From Pseudomonas xantholysinigenes (GTDB lineage Bacteria > Pseudomonadota > Gammaproteobacteria > Pseudomonadales > Pseudomonadaceae): a stretch of DNA of 64,000 nucleotides. Position numbers and translations under genes: made by a program. The DNA lies in NCBI RefSeq assembly GCF_014268885.2, contig NZ_CP077095.1, positions 1,555,501-1,619,500 of the forward strand, in the 5' to 3' direction. Below are positions 8,670 to 16,662 of this stretch, one piece after another; within the stretch, counting starts at the first letter, position 1, and every line of letters starts with the position of its first letter. The notes beneath the pieces were generated by a model. That model was given only the letters and a program-made list of their open reading frames with translations, made no database searches and was not told the DNA's origin.

Positions 8670-8770
8670 GGCGATAGGCTGGCTCTCTGCCGCCCATAGA
8701 ATCTGAACCTTTGACCCTTGGGGGCTGCCTGACCAACACTGGGCCCCACGCCATTACCAGGAGGTTCCCG

Positions 8771-9292
8771 ATGTCCGACCAACAGCCCACCCCCATGACC
8801 GCCGAGGAATCCGCCGCTTTTGCCGAGGAAGTCTTCGAACGCGCTCGTCGCGGCGATGCGCCAATGCTGGCGCGCCTGCTCAGCGGTGGCCTGCCGGCCG
8901 ACCTGCGTAACCACAAGGGCGATACCCTGCTGATGCTGGCCAGCTACCACGGCCATCATGACGCCGTGCGGGTATTGCTCGAACAGGGCGCCGACCCGCT
9001 GATTGCCAACGACAACGGCCAGTTGCCCATCGCTGGTGCCGCCTTCAAGGGCGACCTGGCAATGATCCGCTTGCTGCTCGAACACGGTGTGCCGGTGGAC
9101 GCCGCCGCCGCCGATGGCCGCACGGCGCTGATGCTGGCGGCCATGTTCAACCGCCTGGAGATCATCGACTACCTGCTGGCCCAGGGCGCCGACCCTAGCC
9201 ACCGCGATGCCGCCGGCGCCACCGCGCTGATGGCCGCCCGCACCATGGGCGCGGTGGATGCCGCCAACCGCCTCGAGGCGCAGGTCGGCTAA
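8771..9292 (+). CDS. Ankyrin repeat protein
   Basis: 173 residues made almost entirely of ankyrin repeats: KGDTLLMLASYHGHHDAVRVLLEQGADP, NGQLPIAGAAFKGDLAMIRLLLEHG, DGRTALMLAAMFNRLEIIDYLLAQGADP, and a final AGATALMAARTMG unit, after a helical N-terminal cap. Ankyrin arrays mediate protein-protein contacts. There is no signal peptide, so it should be cytosolic; the partner is unknown. The start at 8771 is set by AGGAGG at 8760-8765. A longer frame beginning at 8711 has no such site. Confidence 0.88.
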   Translation: MSDQQPTPMTAEESAAFAEEVFERARRGDAPMLARLLSGGLPADLRNHKGDTLLMLASYHGHHDAVRVLLEQGADPLIANDNGQLPIAGAAFKGDLAMIRLLLEHGVPVDAAAADGRTALMLAAMFNRLEIIDYLLAQGADPSHRDAAGATALMAARTMGAVDAANRLEAQVG

Positions 9293-9352
9293 CGGCCGGG
9301 GGGCGTTTGCGGCTATCCTTGGCGCCTTTTACGCCATTGCGCAGGGCCCCCA

Positions 9353-9883
9353 ATGAAAGACCAGTTGCTCGAACTCATCCGCCTCGTCGGCGCCGGCTGC
9401 ATGCGCGACGAAGACATCGAGCGCATCGCCGACGAAGCCGCCCAGGCCTACGCCGACCCCGCCGCCTTCCTCGCCGCCAACCCGGACATCAACTACGACG
9501 ACAGCTTCCCGTTCGCCCTGGGCGAATGGGTGGTGGTCGGCAGCTTGCCCGATACCGTGCTGTTCCAGGCCGATAGCTACCAGGATCTGTTCCAGCAGAT
9601 CAGCGACTCGTTCGACAAGAGCGTGCCGTTCACCCTCAAGCCCAAGCAGCTGGCGCGTACCGAGGCGCTGACCGCGCTCAACCGCATCCAGGTGCAGATG
9701 GGCGCGTTGAACAAGGAGGCCGGTGGCTATGTGCTGCTGAACTTCAGCCAGTTGCTCGACGATGAGCTGCAGATGGTGATGGTCGGCCAGCACGACCTGG
9801 CCCGGGTGCTGGAGCTGGGCGAGGCGCTGGGGATCAAGGTGGAACCGGCGCTGGAGGCGCTGAAGGTGGCGGTGCACGTCTGA
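9353..9883 (+). CDS. Conserved protein of unknown function
   Basis: 176 residues, soluble, acidic. The sequence opens MKDQLLELIRLVGAGCMRDEDIERIA and has a regular alternation of helices; GGYVLLNFSQLLDDELQMVMVGQHDLARVLELG is a hydrophobic core segment, but not a transmembrane one. I recognise no catalytic motif. It starts 60 nt after the ankyrin gene and could be co-transcribed with it. Confidence 0.7.
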   Translation: MKDQLLELIRLVGAGCMRDEDIERIADEAAQAYADPAAFLAANPDINYDDSFPFALGEWVVVGSLPDTVLFQADSYQDLFQQISDSFDKSVPFTLKPKQLARTEALTALNRIQVQMGALNKEAGGYVLLNFSQLLDDELQMVMVGQHDLARVLELGEALGIKVEPALEALKVAVHV

Positions 9884-9897
9884 ACTTGATGTTGGGT

Positions 9898-10048
9898 TCT
9901 TCGCGGGTACACCCCACACAGTGACCGCGCCGACCTCAGGGCATGCACCACACCTGTGGGACCGCGCTAGCTTTAGCAGTTGAGCAAGACAGTTGCTCCC
10001 ACAGGGATCTGGCGATGCTCGATAGGGAGCGGGTTTACCCGCGAAGGG
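9898..10048. repeat. Composite REP cluster
   Basis: Between convergent genes: TTCGCGGGTACACCCCACA on the left, an internal unit opening TGTGGGACCGCGCTAGC, and GGGAGCGGGTTTACCCGCGAAG on the right. The internal unit (9960-10006) is a 47-bp sequence found again at 29552-29598. Confidence 0.75.
9960..10006. repeat. Copy 1 of a 47-bp dispersed repeat
   Basis: Identical over 47 bases to 29552-29598. It contains GCTAGCTTTAGC, then TTGAGCAAGACAGTTGC, and closes with TCCCACAGGG, so its right edge is REP-like while the core is not the usual REP stem. Confidence 0.85.
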
Positions 10049-10060
10049 CATCGTAGGCCT

Positions 10061-10999
10061 TCAACCCAGCGCGGTATCGAGGAACATCATCACCGCGAAG
10101 CCGCCCATCAGGCCCAGGGTCGCCGCGGTCTGGTGGCCGTTGCGGTGGGTTTCCGGGATCACCTCGTGGGATACCACGAAGATCATCGCCCCCGCCGCCA
10201 GGCCCATGCTGATCGGGTAGGCGAGGGCAAAGCCGGTGGAAATCCCCAGGCCGATCACGGCGCCCAGTGGCTCCATCAACCCGGAGCCGATTGCCACCAG
10301 GGCCGCCTTGAAGTTCGACAGCCCGGTCGCGCGCAGGGCCAGGGCCACGGCCAGGCCTTCGGGGATGTCCTGGATGGCGATGGCGCTGGTCAGCGGCAGG
10401 CCGATATTCAGGTCGCCATTGGCGAAGCTCACGCCGATGGCCATGCCTTCCGGCAGGTTGTGCAGGGTGATCGCCAGCACGAACAGCCAGACCCGGCTCA
10501 GGCGCTCCGCCTCCGGGCCGCAGGGGCCGGTGCTTTCATGCTCGTGCGGGGTGAAGCGGTCGAGGCCGAGCATCAGCAGCACGCCCAGGCCCATGCCCAG
10601 CACCACGGTGAAGGCCGCCGCCGGACCGTTGCCGGTGATCTCCCGGGCGGCATCCAGGCCCGGCAGGATCAGCGAAAACGAACTGGCGGCGAGCATCATG
10701 CCGGCGGCGAAGCCCAGCATCACATCCTGGGTGCGGGCGTTGATATCGCGCAGGATCACCGCCAGCACCGCGCCCAGGGCGGTGGCGCCAAAGCCGGAGA
10801 GGCCGCCGAGCATGGCCAGGTGCAGGTTGTCGGCATGGTCGCCATTGACCGCGTTCCAGATGCTGGCCAGCAGCAGGGCGATGATCGCCAGCAGGCTCAG
10901 GGCCAGGCCGGCACTGAGCCAGGGCGTGTCCAGCGCCTGTTGCCGCCAGGCGCTGAGCAGGGAGACGGGGGCAGGGCTGTGGGCGTGGGCAGGGGGCAT
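10061..10999 (-). CDS. ZIP family divalent metal transporter
   Basis: 312 residues with eight or so membrane segments. The metal-binding signatures of the ZIP family are present: HNLPEGMAIGVSF in one helix and QDIPEGLAVALAL in the next, with MVSHEVIPETH-like FVVSHEVIPETHRNGH near the C-terminus. The loop TPHEHESTGPCGPEAE is acidic and His-containing, as in many ZIP proteins. It probably imports zinc or other divalent metals across the inner membrane. The family is closer to GufA/ZupT than to eukaryotic ZIPs. The His-rich N-terminus (MPPAHAHSPAP) may be a metal-sensing tail. No Zur-like box is evident upstream. Confidence 0.9.
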   Translation of the reverse strand: MPPAHAHSPAPVSLLSAWRQQALDTPWLSAGLALSLLAIIALLLASIWNAVNGDHADNLHLAMLGGLSGFGATALGAVLAVILRDINARTQDVMLGFAAGMMLAASSFSLILPGLDAAREITGNGPAAAFTVVLGMGLGVLLMLGLDRFTPHEHESTGPCGPEAERLSRVWLFVLAITLHNLPEGMAIGVSFANGDLNIGLPLTSAIAIQDIPEGLAVALALRATGLSNFKAALVAIGSGLMEPLGAVIGLGISTGFALAYPISMGLAAGAMIFVVSHEVIPETHRNGHQTAATLGLMGGFAVMMFLDTALG

Positions 11000-11124
11000 G
11001 CGGACCTCAGGACAATGAATGACAGCAGTCTAGCCAGTGACCGGCGCGCCTGGCCAAGGATTCCCTTCTATCGTGGTCATAGACGGCTATGCTGTGCCCA
11101 GGCACATCGCACGGGAGTGGCGAC

Positions 11125-11316
11125 ATGGGTTCCACCTTCAATGGTCTGGTCGGGCTGATCATCCTCGCCCTGGACATCTGGGCAGTCCTCAACGTGCTCA
11201 AAAGCAACGCCGAGATTGGCATCAAGGTGCTGTGGATCCTGTTGATCGTGCTGCTGCCGGTGCTGGGGCTGATCATCTGGGCGATAGCCGGGCCGCGCGG
11301 CAATATCCGCATCTGA
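11125..11316 (+). CDS. PLDc_N-type two-helix membrane protein
   Basis: 63 residues, MGSTFNGLVGLIILALDIW, then VLKSNAEIGIKVLWILLIVLLPVLGLIIW and a polar GPRGNIRI tail. Two transmembrane segments and the final LGLIIWxxxGPR pattern match the PLDc_N domain, the membrane module found at the start of cardiolipin synthases and as free-standing small proteins. Start at 11125 with GGGAGTGG upstream. Function of the free-standing form is unknown. Confidence 0.8.
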   Translation: MGSTFNGLVGLIILALDIWAVLNVLKSNAEIGIKVLWILLIVLLPVLGLIIWAIAGPRGNIRI

Positions 11317-11384
11317 GTGGCGCGACAGCGGGTTCGTTGCCGCGTGCCCGCGTCACGCCCGCGCTGAAAAGCTGCTCTCGACAA

Positions 11385-11411
11385 AATTTTCACACTCGAT
11401 TTTTGAAAATT
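11385..11411. promoter_or_regulatory. Inverted repeat upstream of the LTA-synthase-like gene
   Basis: AATTTTCA (11385-11392) and TGAAAATT (11404-11411) form a perfect 8-bp inverted repeat with an 11-bp spacer in an AT-rich patch within GC-rich surroundings, about 110 bp before the start of the gene at 11521. Geometry suits a dimeric regulator. No regulator is identified. Confidence 0.4.
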
Positions 11412-11520
11412 CGCGCCGCACAATGCGGCCTTGGTCCCGCGGCCCCCTTGGCGGCCCGGACGCCGAGGCTGTAGGCGATCTCGCCTTCCCGCAAACCGCA
11501 ATCCTAGGACCTCTCCATTC

Positions 11521-13596
11521 ATGGCTAACACGGACGCCTTGAAGCAACAGGGCGTGCGAGGCTCGTTCTCGCCGACCCTGAAATCCCACCTGGCCTACAC
11601 GCTGCTCAGCGGCCTGGTGATCATGCTGATGCTCAGCCTGGTGCGCCTGGCGCTGCTGGTCTACAACAGCGACATGATCGGCGAAACCCCCTACGCCACG
11701 GTCGCCGAGGGCTTCCTCAACGGCCTGCGCTTCGACCTGCGCGTGGCGGTGTACATCAGTATTCCGCTGTTGCTGGCGCTGCTCAGCCCCTGGCTGATGG
11801 CGCGTCGCGGCCTGTTCCGCTTCTGGCTGACCCTCTCCTCGAGCGTGGTGATGTTCCTCGGCCTGATGGAGATGGACTTCTACCGCGAGTTCCACCAGCG
11901 CCTGAACGGCCTGGTGTTCCAGTACATCAAGGAAGACCCCAAGACCGTGCTGAGCATGCTCTGGTACGGCTTCCCGGTGGTGCGCTACCTGCTGGCCTGG
12001 CTGTTCGGCACTTGGCTGCTGAGCCTGCTGTTCAAGGGCATCGACCGCCTGACCCGTGGCAACGGCGCCGCCCAGGTTGCGGGCAGCGCCAAGGTCGCGC
12101 CCTGGTACGGCCGCCTGGCGGTGTTCATGGTGGTCCTGCTGGTGGCGGTGGTCGCCGCCCGCGGCACCCTGCGCCAGGGCCCGCCCATGCGCTGGGGCGA
12201 TGCCTTCACCACCGAGTCGAACTTCGTCAACCAGCTCGGCCTGAACGGCACCCTGACCCTGATCGACGCGGCCAAGAGCCGCTTTGGCGAGGACCGCGCC
12301 AACATCTGGAAGCCGGTGCTCGAGCAGCCGCTAGCCACCCAGACCGTGCGCGAGCAGCTGCTGACCGCCAACGACACCCTGGTCGATGCCGACGAAGCCG
12401 CGGTGCGCCGTGATTTCCTGCCGCCGGCGGCCAATACCCTGCCGATCAAGAATGTCGTGGTGATCCTGATGGAGAGCTTCGCCGGTCACTCGGTGGGCGC
12501 CCTGGGCAGCGATGCCAACATCACCCCGTACTTCGACAAGCTGGCCAAGGAAGGCCTGCTGTTCGACCGTTTCTTCTCCAACGGCACCCATACCCACCAG
12601 GGCATGTTCGCCACCATGGCCTGCTTCCCCAACCTGCCAGGCTTCGAATACCTGATGCAGACCCCGGAAGGCGGTCACAAGCTGTCTGGCCTGCCAGCGC
12701 TGCTCAGTGCCCGCGACTACGACGACGTCTACGTCTACAACGGTGACTTCGCCTGGGACAACCAGTCCGGCTTCTTCGGCAACCAGGGCATGACCACCTT
12801 CATCGGCCGCAACGACTTCGTCAACCCGGTGTTCTCCGACCCGACCTGGGGCGTGTCCGACCAGGACATGTTCGACCGCGGCAACGAGGAGCTGGCCAAG
12901 CACGATGGCAAGAAGCCGATCTACGCGCTGCTGCAGACCCTCTCCAACCACACCCCGTACGCGCTGCCCAAGGACCTGCCGGTGGAGAAGGTCACCGGCC
13001 ACGGTCGCCTCGACGAGCACCTGACCGCCATGCGCTACTCCGACTGGGCGTTGGGCCAGTTCTTCGAGAAGGCGCGCAAGGAGCCGTACTTCAAGGACAC
13101 CTTGTTCGTCATCGTCGGCGACCACGGCTTTGGCAACAACCAGCAGATCACCGAGTTCGACCTGGGCCGCTTCCATGTGCCGCTGCTGCTGATCGCCCCG
13201 GGCATCCAGGAGAAGTTCGGCGCGCTCAACCATACCGTGGGCACCCAGGTCGACATCGTGCCGACCATCATGGGCCGCCTCGGCGGGCAGACCCGTCACC
13301 AGTGCTGGGGGCGTGACCTGCTCAACCTGCCGGCGGGCGACCCGGGCGAGGGCATGATCAAGCCGTCGGGCAGCGAGCAGGTGGTTGGCTTCCTGCAGGG
13401 CGATCGGATTCTCATCGAATCCAAGGAGATGACCCCGCGCATGTACCGCTACCAGCTCGGCCGCGAGCCCAAGGGCGAACTGATCGAGAGCCCTGACCAG
13501 GCGCAGATGCTGCAGAAGCTCGAGGCGTTCATCCAGACCGCGACCAAGAGCCTGCTGGACAACACTGCCGGTGTCGTCCACGGCACGCCGAAGTAG
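11521..13596 (+). CDS. LTA synthase-like sulfatase / phosphoglycerol transferase family enzyme
   Basis: 691 residues. The first 230 contain five membrane helices; the remainder is a periplasmic alkaline-phosphatase-fold domain. Seen: NVVVILMESFAGHSVGALG (metal-binding Glu), SNGTHTHQGMFATMACFP (likely catalytic Thr), VYNGDFAWDNQSGFFGNQG, and FVIVGDHGFGNN (metal-binding Asp-His). This layout matches LtaS/OpgB-type enzymes that transfer phosphoglycerol or phosphoethanolamine-like groups from lipids to envelope polymers; Gram-negative relatives modify periplasmic glucans or lipopolysaccharide. The exact acceptor is not known. The start at 11521 follows CCTCTCCATTC, a poor ribosome binding site. 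Confidence 0.88.
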   Translation: MANTDALKQQGVRGSFSPTLKSHLAYTLLSGLVIMLMLSLVRLALLVYNSDMIGETPYATVAEGFLNGLRFDLRVAVYISIPLLLALLSPWLMARRGLFRFWLTLSSSVVMFLGLMEMDFYREFHQRLNGLVFQYIKEDPKTVLSMLWYGFPVVRYLLAWLFGTWLLSLLFKGIDRLTRGNGAAQVAGSAKVAPWYGRLAVFMVVLLVAVVAARGTLRQGPPMRWGDAFTTESNFVNQLGLNGTLTLIDAAKSRFGEDRANIWKPVLEQPLATQTVREQLLTANDTLVDADEAAVRRDFLPPAANTLPIKNVVVILMESFAGHSVGALGSDANITPYFDKLAKEGLLFDRFFSNGTHTHQGMFATMACFPNLPGFEYLMQTPEGGHKLSGLPALLSARDYDDVYVYNGDFAWDNQSGFFGNQGMTTFIGRNDFVNPVFSDPTWGVSDQDMFDRGNEELAKHDGKKPIYALLQTLSNHTPYALPKDLPVEKVTGHGRLDEHLTAMRYSDWALGQFFEKARKEPYFKDTLFVIVGDHGFGNNQQITEFDLGRFHVPLLLIAPGIQEKFGALNHTVGTQVDIVPTIMGRLGGQTRHQCWGRDLLNLPAGDPGEGMIKPSGSEQVVGFLQGDRILIESKEMTPRMYRYQLGREPKGELIESPDQAQMLQKLEAFIQTATKSLLDNTAGVVHGTPK

Positions 13597-13616
13597 GCCA
13601 GCCGCTTGCACTGAAC

Positions 13617-13646
13617 AAGCCCGCCGTTGACCGGCGGGCTTTTTTC
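13617..13646 (+). terminator. Intrinsic terminator after the LTA-synthase-like gene
   Basis: AAGCCCGCCG and CGGCGGGCTT flank a 5-nt loop and are followed by a T-run, 20 nt after the stop codon. Confidence 0.9.
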
Positions 13647-13735
13647 ATGCGGTTTCATGTGCGCGGCTGAACATCGCCCAGCGTCCATGGTCCTAGTACG
13701 GAGTGTCATTCACCGTTTCCAGCGAGGGCTGATCG

Positions 13736-13972
13736 ATGAAAGCATGGGAAGTCCGCTACGCCGACCAGAAGGGCGAACCGCAAACCCTGCTGCTCAGTGC
13801 CGAGCAGCGCCCCAGCGAGGAAGACGCGGCGCGGGCGATACGCTCGCGCCTGTTCCCGCTGATGGATGAGCTGGACCTCAACGACTTCCAGGACCGCAGT
13901 TATTCTCCCACGGCGCGCTGGCTCAAGGAGCAGAACGGCGTGATCATCACCACCATCGACGAAGCGCCCTGA
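13736..13972 (+). CDS. Small conserved soluble protein
   Basis: 78 residues, MKAWEVRYADQKGEPQTLLL at the start and KEQNGVIITTIDEAP at the end, a mixed alpha/beta composition without Cys, signal peptide or membrane helix. The ATG at 13736 follows GAGGGCTGATCG. Codon use looks like that of its neighbours, which favours a real gene. No family is recognised. Confidence 0.65.
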   Translation: MKAWEVRYADQKGEPQTLLLSAEQRPSEEDAARAIRSRLFPLMDELDLNDFQDRSYSPTARWLKEQNGVIITTIDEAP

Positions 13973-14156
13973 AGGGCGGGTCTGGCGTATTGCCTGCATC
14001 GGCACTACGCTGCAACAAGGCGTCGGTCTTCTCTGCGGGCCGCTGCCGTTTTCATTCGCGTCTCGCAATCCGCTCGTAATGTCAGGCATGACCTTGTTGC
14101 CAGGCAGGTGCGTTGTGCACGGAAAGTCTATCCATTGCTTTGCAGGAGGACGTTTC

Positions 14157-14489
14157 ATGAGCAGCTCGAACGACGATATCAGCAGCAGCGTCCTGCGCCA
14201 GATGAAAGCTGGCGGCTTCGACTTCACCCGCATCCATCCCATCGAGTTCTATGCCGTGTTCCCCGACGAATCCGGCGCGCGCCGGGCGGCGGGGCAGTTT
14301 CGCGGCGAATCCCTCAACGCCCAGGTGAGCGAGCGTGACGACGGCGCCTGGCACCTGGAGCTGAGCAAGGTCATGTATGCCACCCATGGCGGCATCGGCG
14401 CCTTCGAGCAGGCCTTCGATCGTGTCGTCTCGCCCTATGGCGGCGAGGTCGAGGGCTGGGGCGTCAAGCAGGAGCGGCCGATCGCCTAG
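14157..14489 (+). CDS. rraB: RraB-type RNase E regulator
   Basis: 110 residues matching the RraB family: DDISSSVLRQMKAGGFDFTRIHPIEFYAVFPDE at the N-terminus and SKVMYATHGGIGAFEQAFDRVVSPYGGEVEGWGV at the C-terminus. RraB binds RNase E and modulates its endoribonuclease activity and degradosome composition in E. coli. The start at 14157 has a strong GGAGGA. It is monocistronic and converges on the cytochrome gene. The family call rests on the GxDFTxxHPIEF and GGxVEGWG blocks. Confidence 0.82.
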   Translation: MSSSNDDISSSVLRQMKAGGFDFTRIHPIEFYAVFPDESGARRAAGQFRGESLNAQVSERDDGAWHLELSKVMYATHGGIGAFEQAFDRVVSPYGGEVEGWGVKQERPIA

Positions 14490-14501
14490 CGGGCCCAGCT
14501 C

Positions 14502-15314
14502 TTATGGCTGGGCCTTGCGCCCGGCCATATGCCTCAGGTAGGCCAGCAAGGCATCGAGCTCCTGTTCATTCAGCACCTGGGCGGCAAACCCGGGCATCCG
14601 TGCCTGCGGCCAATGCCGCAGGCTCTGCGGGTCGCGGATGTACTGGCGGAGAAAGGCCGGCTGGAAGTACTCGGTCGGGTTGTGCGGCAGGTTCAGGTCC
14701 GGGCCGAATTGCGCATCGCCCGCGCCATTGAGCCGATGGCAGGCCAGGCAGTTCTGCTGGAACAGGGCGAAGCCTTGGCGTACCGGGCTGTCCGCGGCCA
14801 GCGCCGGGTCGGGCAGCAGGGCGGGAAAGCGCGTCTCGACCGGCGGCAGGCGGCGAATCGTGGCGATCTGAAACGGCCATTGCTCGGGGCGAATGCCGCT
14901 GGCCTGAGGGTTGCGCCACACCAGGTAGAACGGCCCGGCCCCGGGCTTGCCCTTGGCCAGGGGCGGCCAGGGCTGCTTGGGGTCCTCGATGGCCAGCCAG
15001 GCCTGGGCCTGGGTTGGGTCCATCTGCAGCAGGGGGCTGGCGGGCATTTCCGCAGCGAAGCCATCCAGCGCCACGGCTTGCAGGTGATCACCCGGCTGCA
15101 CGCCCTCGAGCAAGGCGGCCAGGGGAACGGCGCGGTAATGCATGGCGCGCTTGTAGGCGACGTCCTGCTCCACGCTGAGATCGCGAGCTTGCGGGTGCGT
15201 TAGCAGTTGCTCGCTTTGCCAGTGGCGGGTGCCCGTGCTGAGCTCCAGGGTCAGTTGCGCCGCCGACGATGGCAGGGCAAGCAGCAGGCAGAGCAGGGTA
15301 AGACACAGGCGCAT
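14502..15314 (-). CDS. Periplasmic c-type cytochrome with an N-terminal molybdopterin-domain-like region
   Basis: 270 residues. Signal peptide (MRLCLTLLCLLLALPSSAAQ). The C-terminal 90 residues form a mono-haem cytochrome c domain with CLACH (haem attachment near residue 190) and ARMPGF (distal Met). The first 150 residues (VPLAALLEGVQPGDHLQAVALDGFAAEMP and FYLVWRNPQASG) resemble the oxidoreductase molybdopterin-binding fold but show no cofactor-binding Cys, so they probably act as a binding domain. Likely a periplasmic electron carrier; the partner is not in the window. Start ATG at 15314. Confidence 0.82.
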   Translation of the reverse strand: MRLCLTLLCLLLALPSSAAQLTLELSTGTRHWQSEQLLTHPQARDLSVEQDVAYKRAMHYRAVPLAALLEGVQPGDHLQAVALDGFAAEMPASPLLQMDPTQAQAWLAIEDPKQPWPPLAKGKPGAGPFYLVWRNPQASGIRPEQWPFQIATIRRLPPVETRFPALLPDPALAADSPVRQGFALFQQNCLACHRLNGAGDAQFGPDLNLPHNPTEYFQPAFLRQYIRDPQSLRHWPQARMPGFAAQVLNEQELDALLAYLRHMAGRKAQP

Positions 15315-15379
15315 GGGCGATCTCCAACCGTCAGGGCTGGCAGATTACCTGCGCAGAGGCGGCCACGGCCACTGGCGTT

Positions 15380-15475
15380 TCAGCCGAACAACCGCGAGAG
15401 GTTGGGCAGGATCAGCAGCAGCGTCGTGGCGAAGAGAATGAGCCCGGCTTGGCGTACTTTCGATTGTCTGAACAT
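15380..15475 (-). CDS. Putative 31-residue membrane peptide
   Basis: A short frame MFRQSKVRQAGLILFATTLLLILPNLSRLFG: a basic N-terminus, then a hydrophobic helix of about 17 residues, then a polar end, the usual shape of a single-span small membrane protein. GAAGGCGG lies about six bases before the ATG at 15475. It sits just upstream of the cytochrome gene on the same strand, 65 nt from its start. Coding status is inferred from composition and the ribosome binding site only. Confidence 0.5.
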   Translation of the reverse strand: MFRQSKVRQAGLILFATTLLLILPNLSRLFG

Positions 15476-15842
15476 GGCGGACCGCCTTCATTGTTGTTAT
15501 TCCTGAATAACCCTTGGCTTCCTTGTCGCGCGTCGGGTCGATCGCAGTGGCCTGCTGAAGCGCCGAACCTGCTTGCCTCATGTAGGTGGATATACAACCA
15601 ACAGTAGGGCCCGCGTCATCCCTGATTCAGAACCCTTTGTTCTAAGCAAACACTGGCAAATTGCCGAATGCTTAAAGGCCACTGGCCACTCCGCTGGCGC
15701 ACTTGGGCTAGACGAGTGCGCGCCCAGGGTTACCAAGGGTTACAGGGCCTACCGTCCGTCCGGATATCCTACTTGCTTGTACTGGTTTTTCGCGTCAGTC
15801 TCTACAGCAAATCCCACCCACATGTCGTTCAGGACTACCCCT
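15476..15842. other. Intergenic region between divergent genes
   Basis: 367 bases with no supportable gene. It holds the divergent promoters for the small membrane peptide or cytochrome gene and for the amidotransferase gene. The amidotransferase frame stays open upstream to 15573, but that part does not look like coding sequence (mixed composition, no family match) and is treated as leader. Confidence 0.6.
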
Positions 15843-16565
15843 ATGTCGTTACGCATCTGCATCCTTGAAACCGATGTCCTGCGTCCGGAGTTGGTCGCGC
15901 AGTACCAGGGCTACGGCAGGATGTTCGAGCAGCTGTTCTCGCGCCAGCCGATCGCCGCCGAGTTTGACGTGTACAACGTGATGAACGGCGAATATCCGGC
16001 CGCGGGCGAGCGCTTCGATGCGTACCTGGTGACCGGCAGCAAGGCCGACTCGTTCGGCGACGATCCCTGGATCCAGACCCTCAAGGCGTACCTGCTCAAG
16101 CTCTACGAGCGGGGCGAGAAGCTGTTGGGCGTGTGCTTCGGCCACCAGTTGCTGGCCCTGACCCTGGGCGGCAAGGCCGAGCGCGCCGACAAGGGCTGGG
16201 GCGTGGGGATTCACCGCTACAGCCTGGCCGCCCACGCGCCATGGATGGACCCGCAGGTGTCCGAGCTGACCCTGTTGATCAGCCACCAGGATCAGGTCAC
16301 GCAATTGCCCGAGGGCGCCACGGTGATTGCTTCCAGCGACTTCTGCCCCAACGCCGCCTACCACATTCGCGACCAGGTGCTGTGCTTCCAGGGGCATCCG
16401 GAGTTCGTCCACGACTACTCGCGGGCGCTGCTCGATGCGCGGCAGGCATCATTGGGCAACGAGGTCTACGAGAAGGCCGTGGCCAGCCTGGCTACCGAGC
16501 ACCAGGGGGACTTGGTGGGGGAGTGGATGTTGCGCTTCGTCCAGCAACCCAAGGCCAACGCCTGA
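15843..16565 (+). CDS. Class I glutamine amidotransferase-like protein
   Basis: 240 residues, MSLRICILETDVLRPELVAQYQGYGRMF. The catalytic elbow LLGVCFGHQLLALTLGGK carries the nucleophile Cys (near residue 98), and CFQGHPEFVHDY the catalytic His and Glu. This is the stand-alone GMP-synthase-like subgroup, often annotated as homoserine O-succinyltransferase-like or gamma-glutamyl hydrolase; some members handle gamma-glutamyl polyamines. Substrate not determined. Start at 15843 has AGGA ten bases upstream; an alternative ATG at 15822 adds seven residues. Confidence 0.85.
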   Translation: MSLRICILETDVLRPELVAQYQGYGRMFEQLFSRQPIAAEFDVYNVMNGEYPAAGERFDAYLVTGSKADSFGDDPWIQTLKAYLLKLYERGEKLLGVCFGHQLLALTLGGKAERADKGWGVGIHRYSLAAHAPWMDPQVSELTLLISHQDQVTQLPEGATVIASSDFCPNAAYHIRDQVLCFQGHPEFVHDYSRALLDARQASLGNEVYEKAVASLATEHQGDLVGEWMLRFVQQPKANA

Positions 16566-16662
16566 CCTAAGCCGTTTTGCGGTGGTCCGACAAGCCAGCG
16601 CTGTGACAGCGGGCTTGTCGGGCCGCCGCGAACACCGGCGCAGCCGGTGCCAGGCCCCGCCC

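Noticed and set aside
15573..15842. N-terminal extension of the amidotransferase
   Set aside because: No family match and atypical composition; the homologous part starts at 15843.
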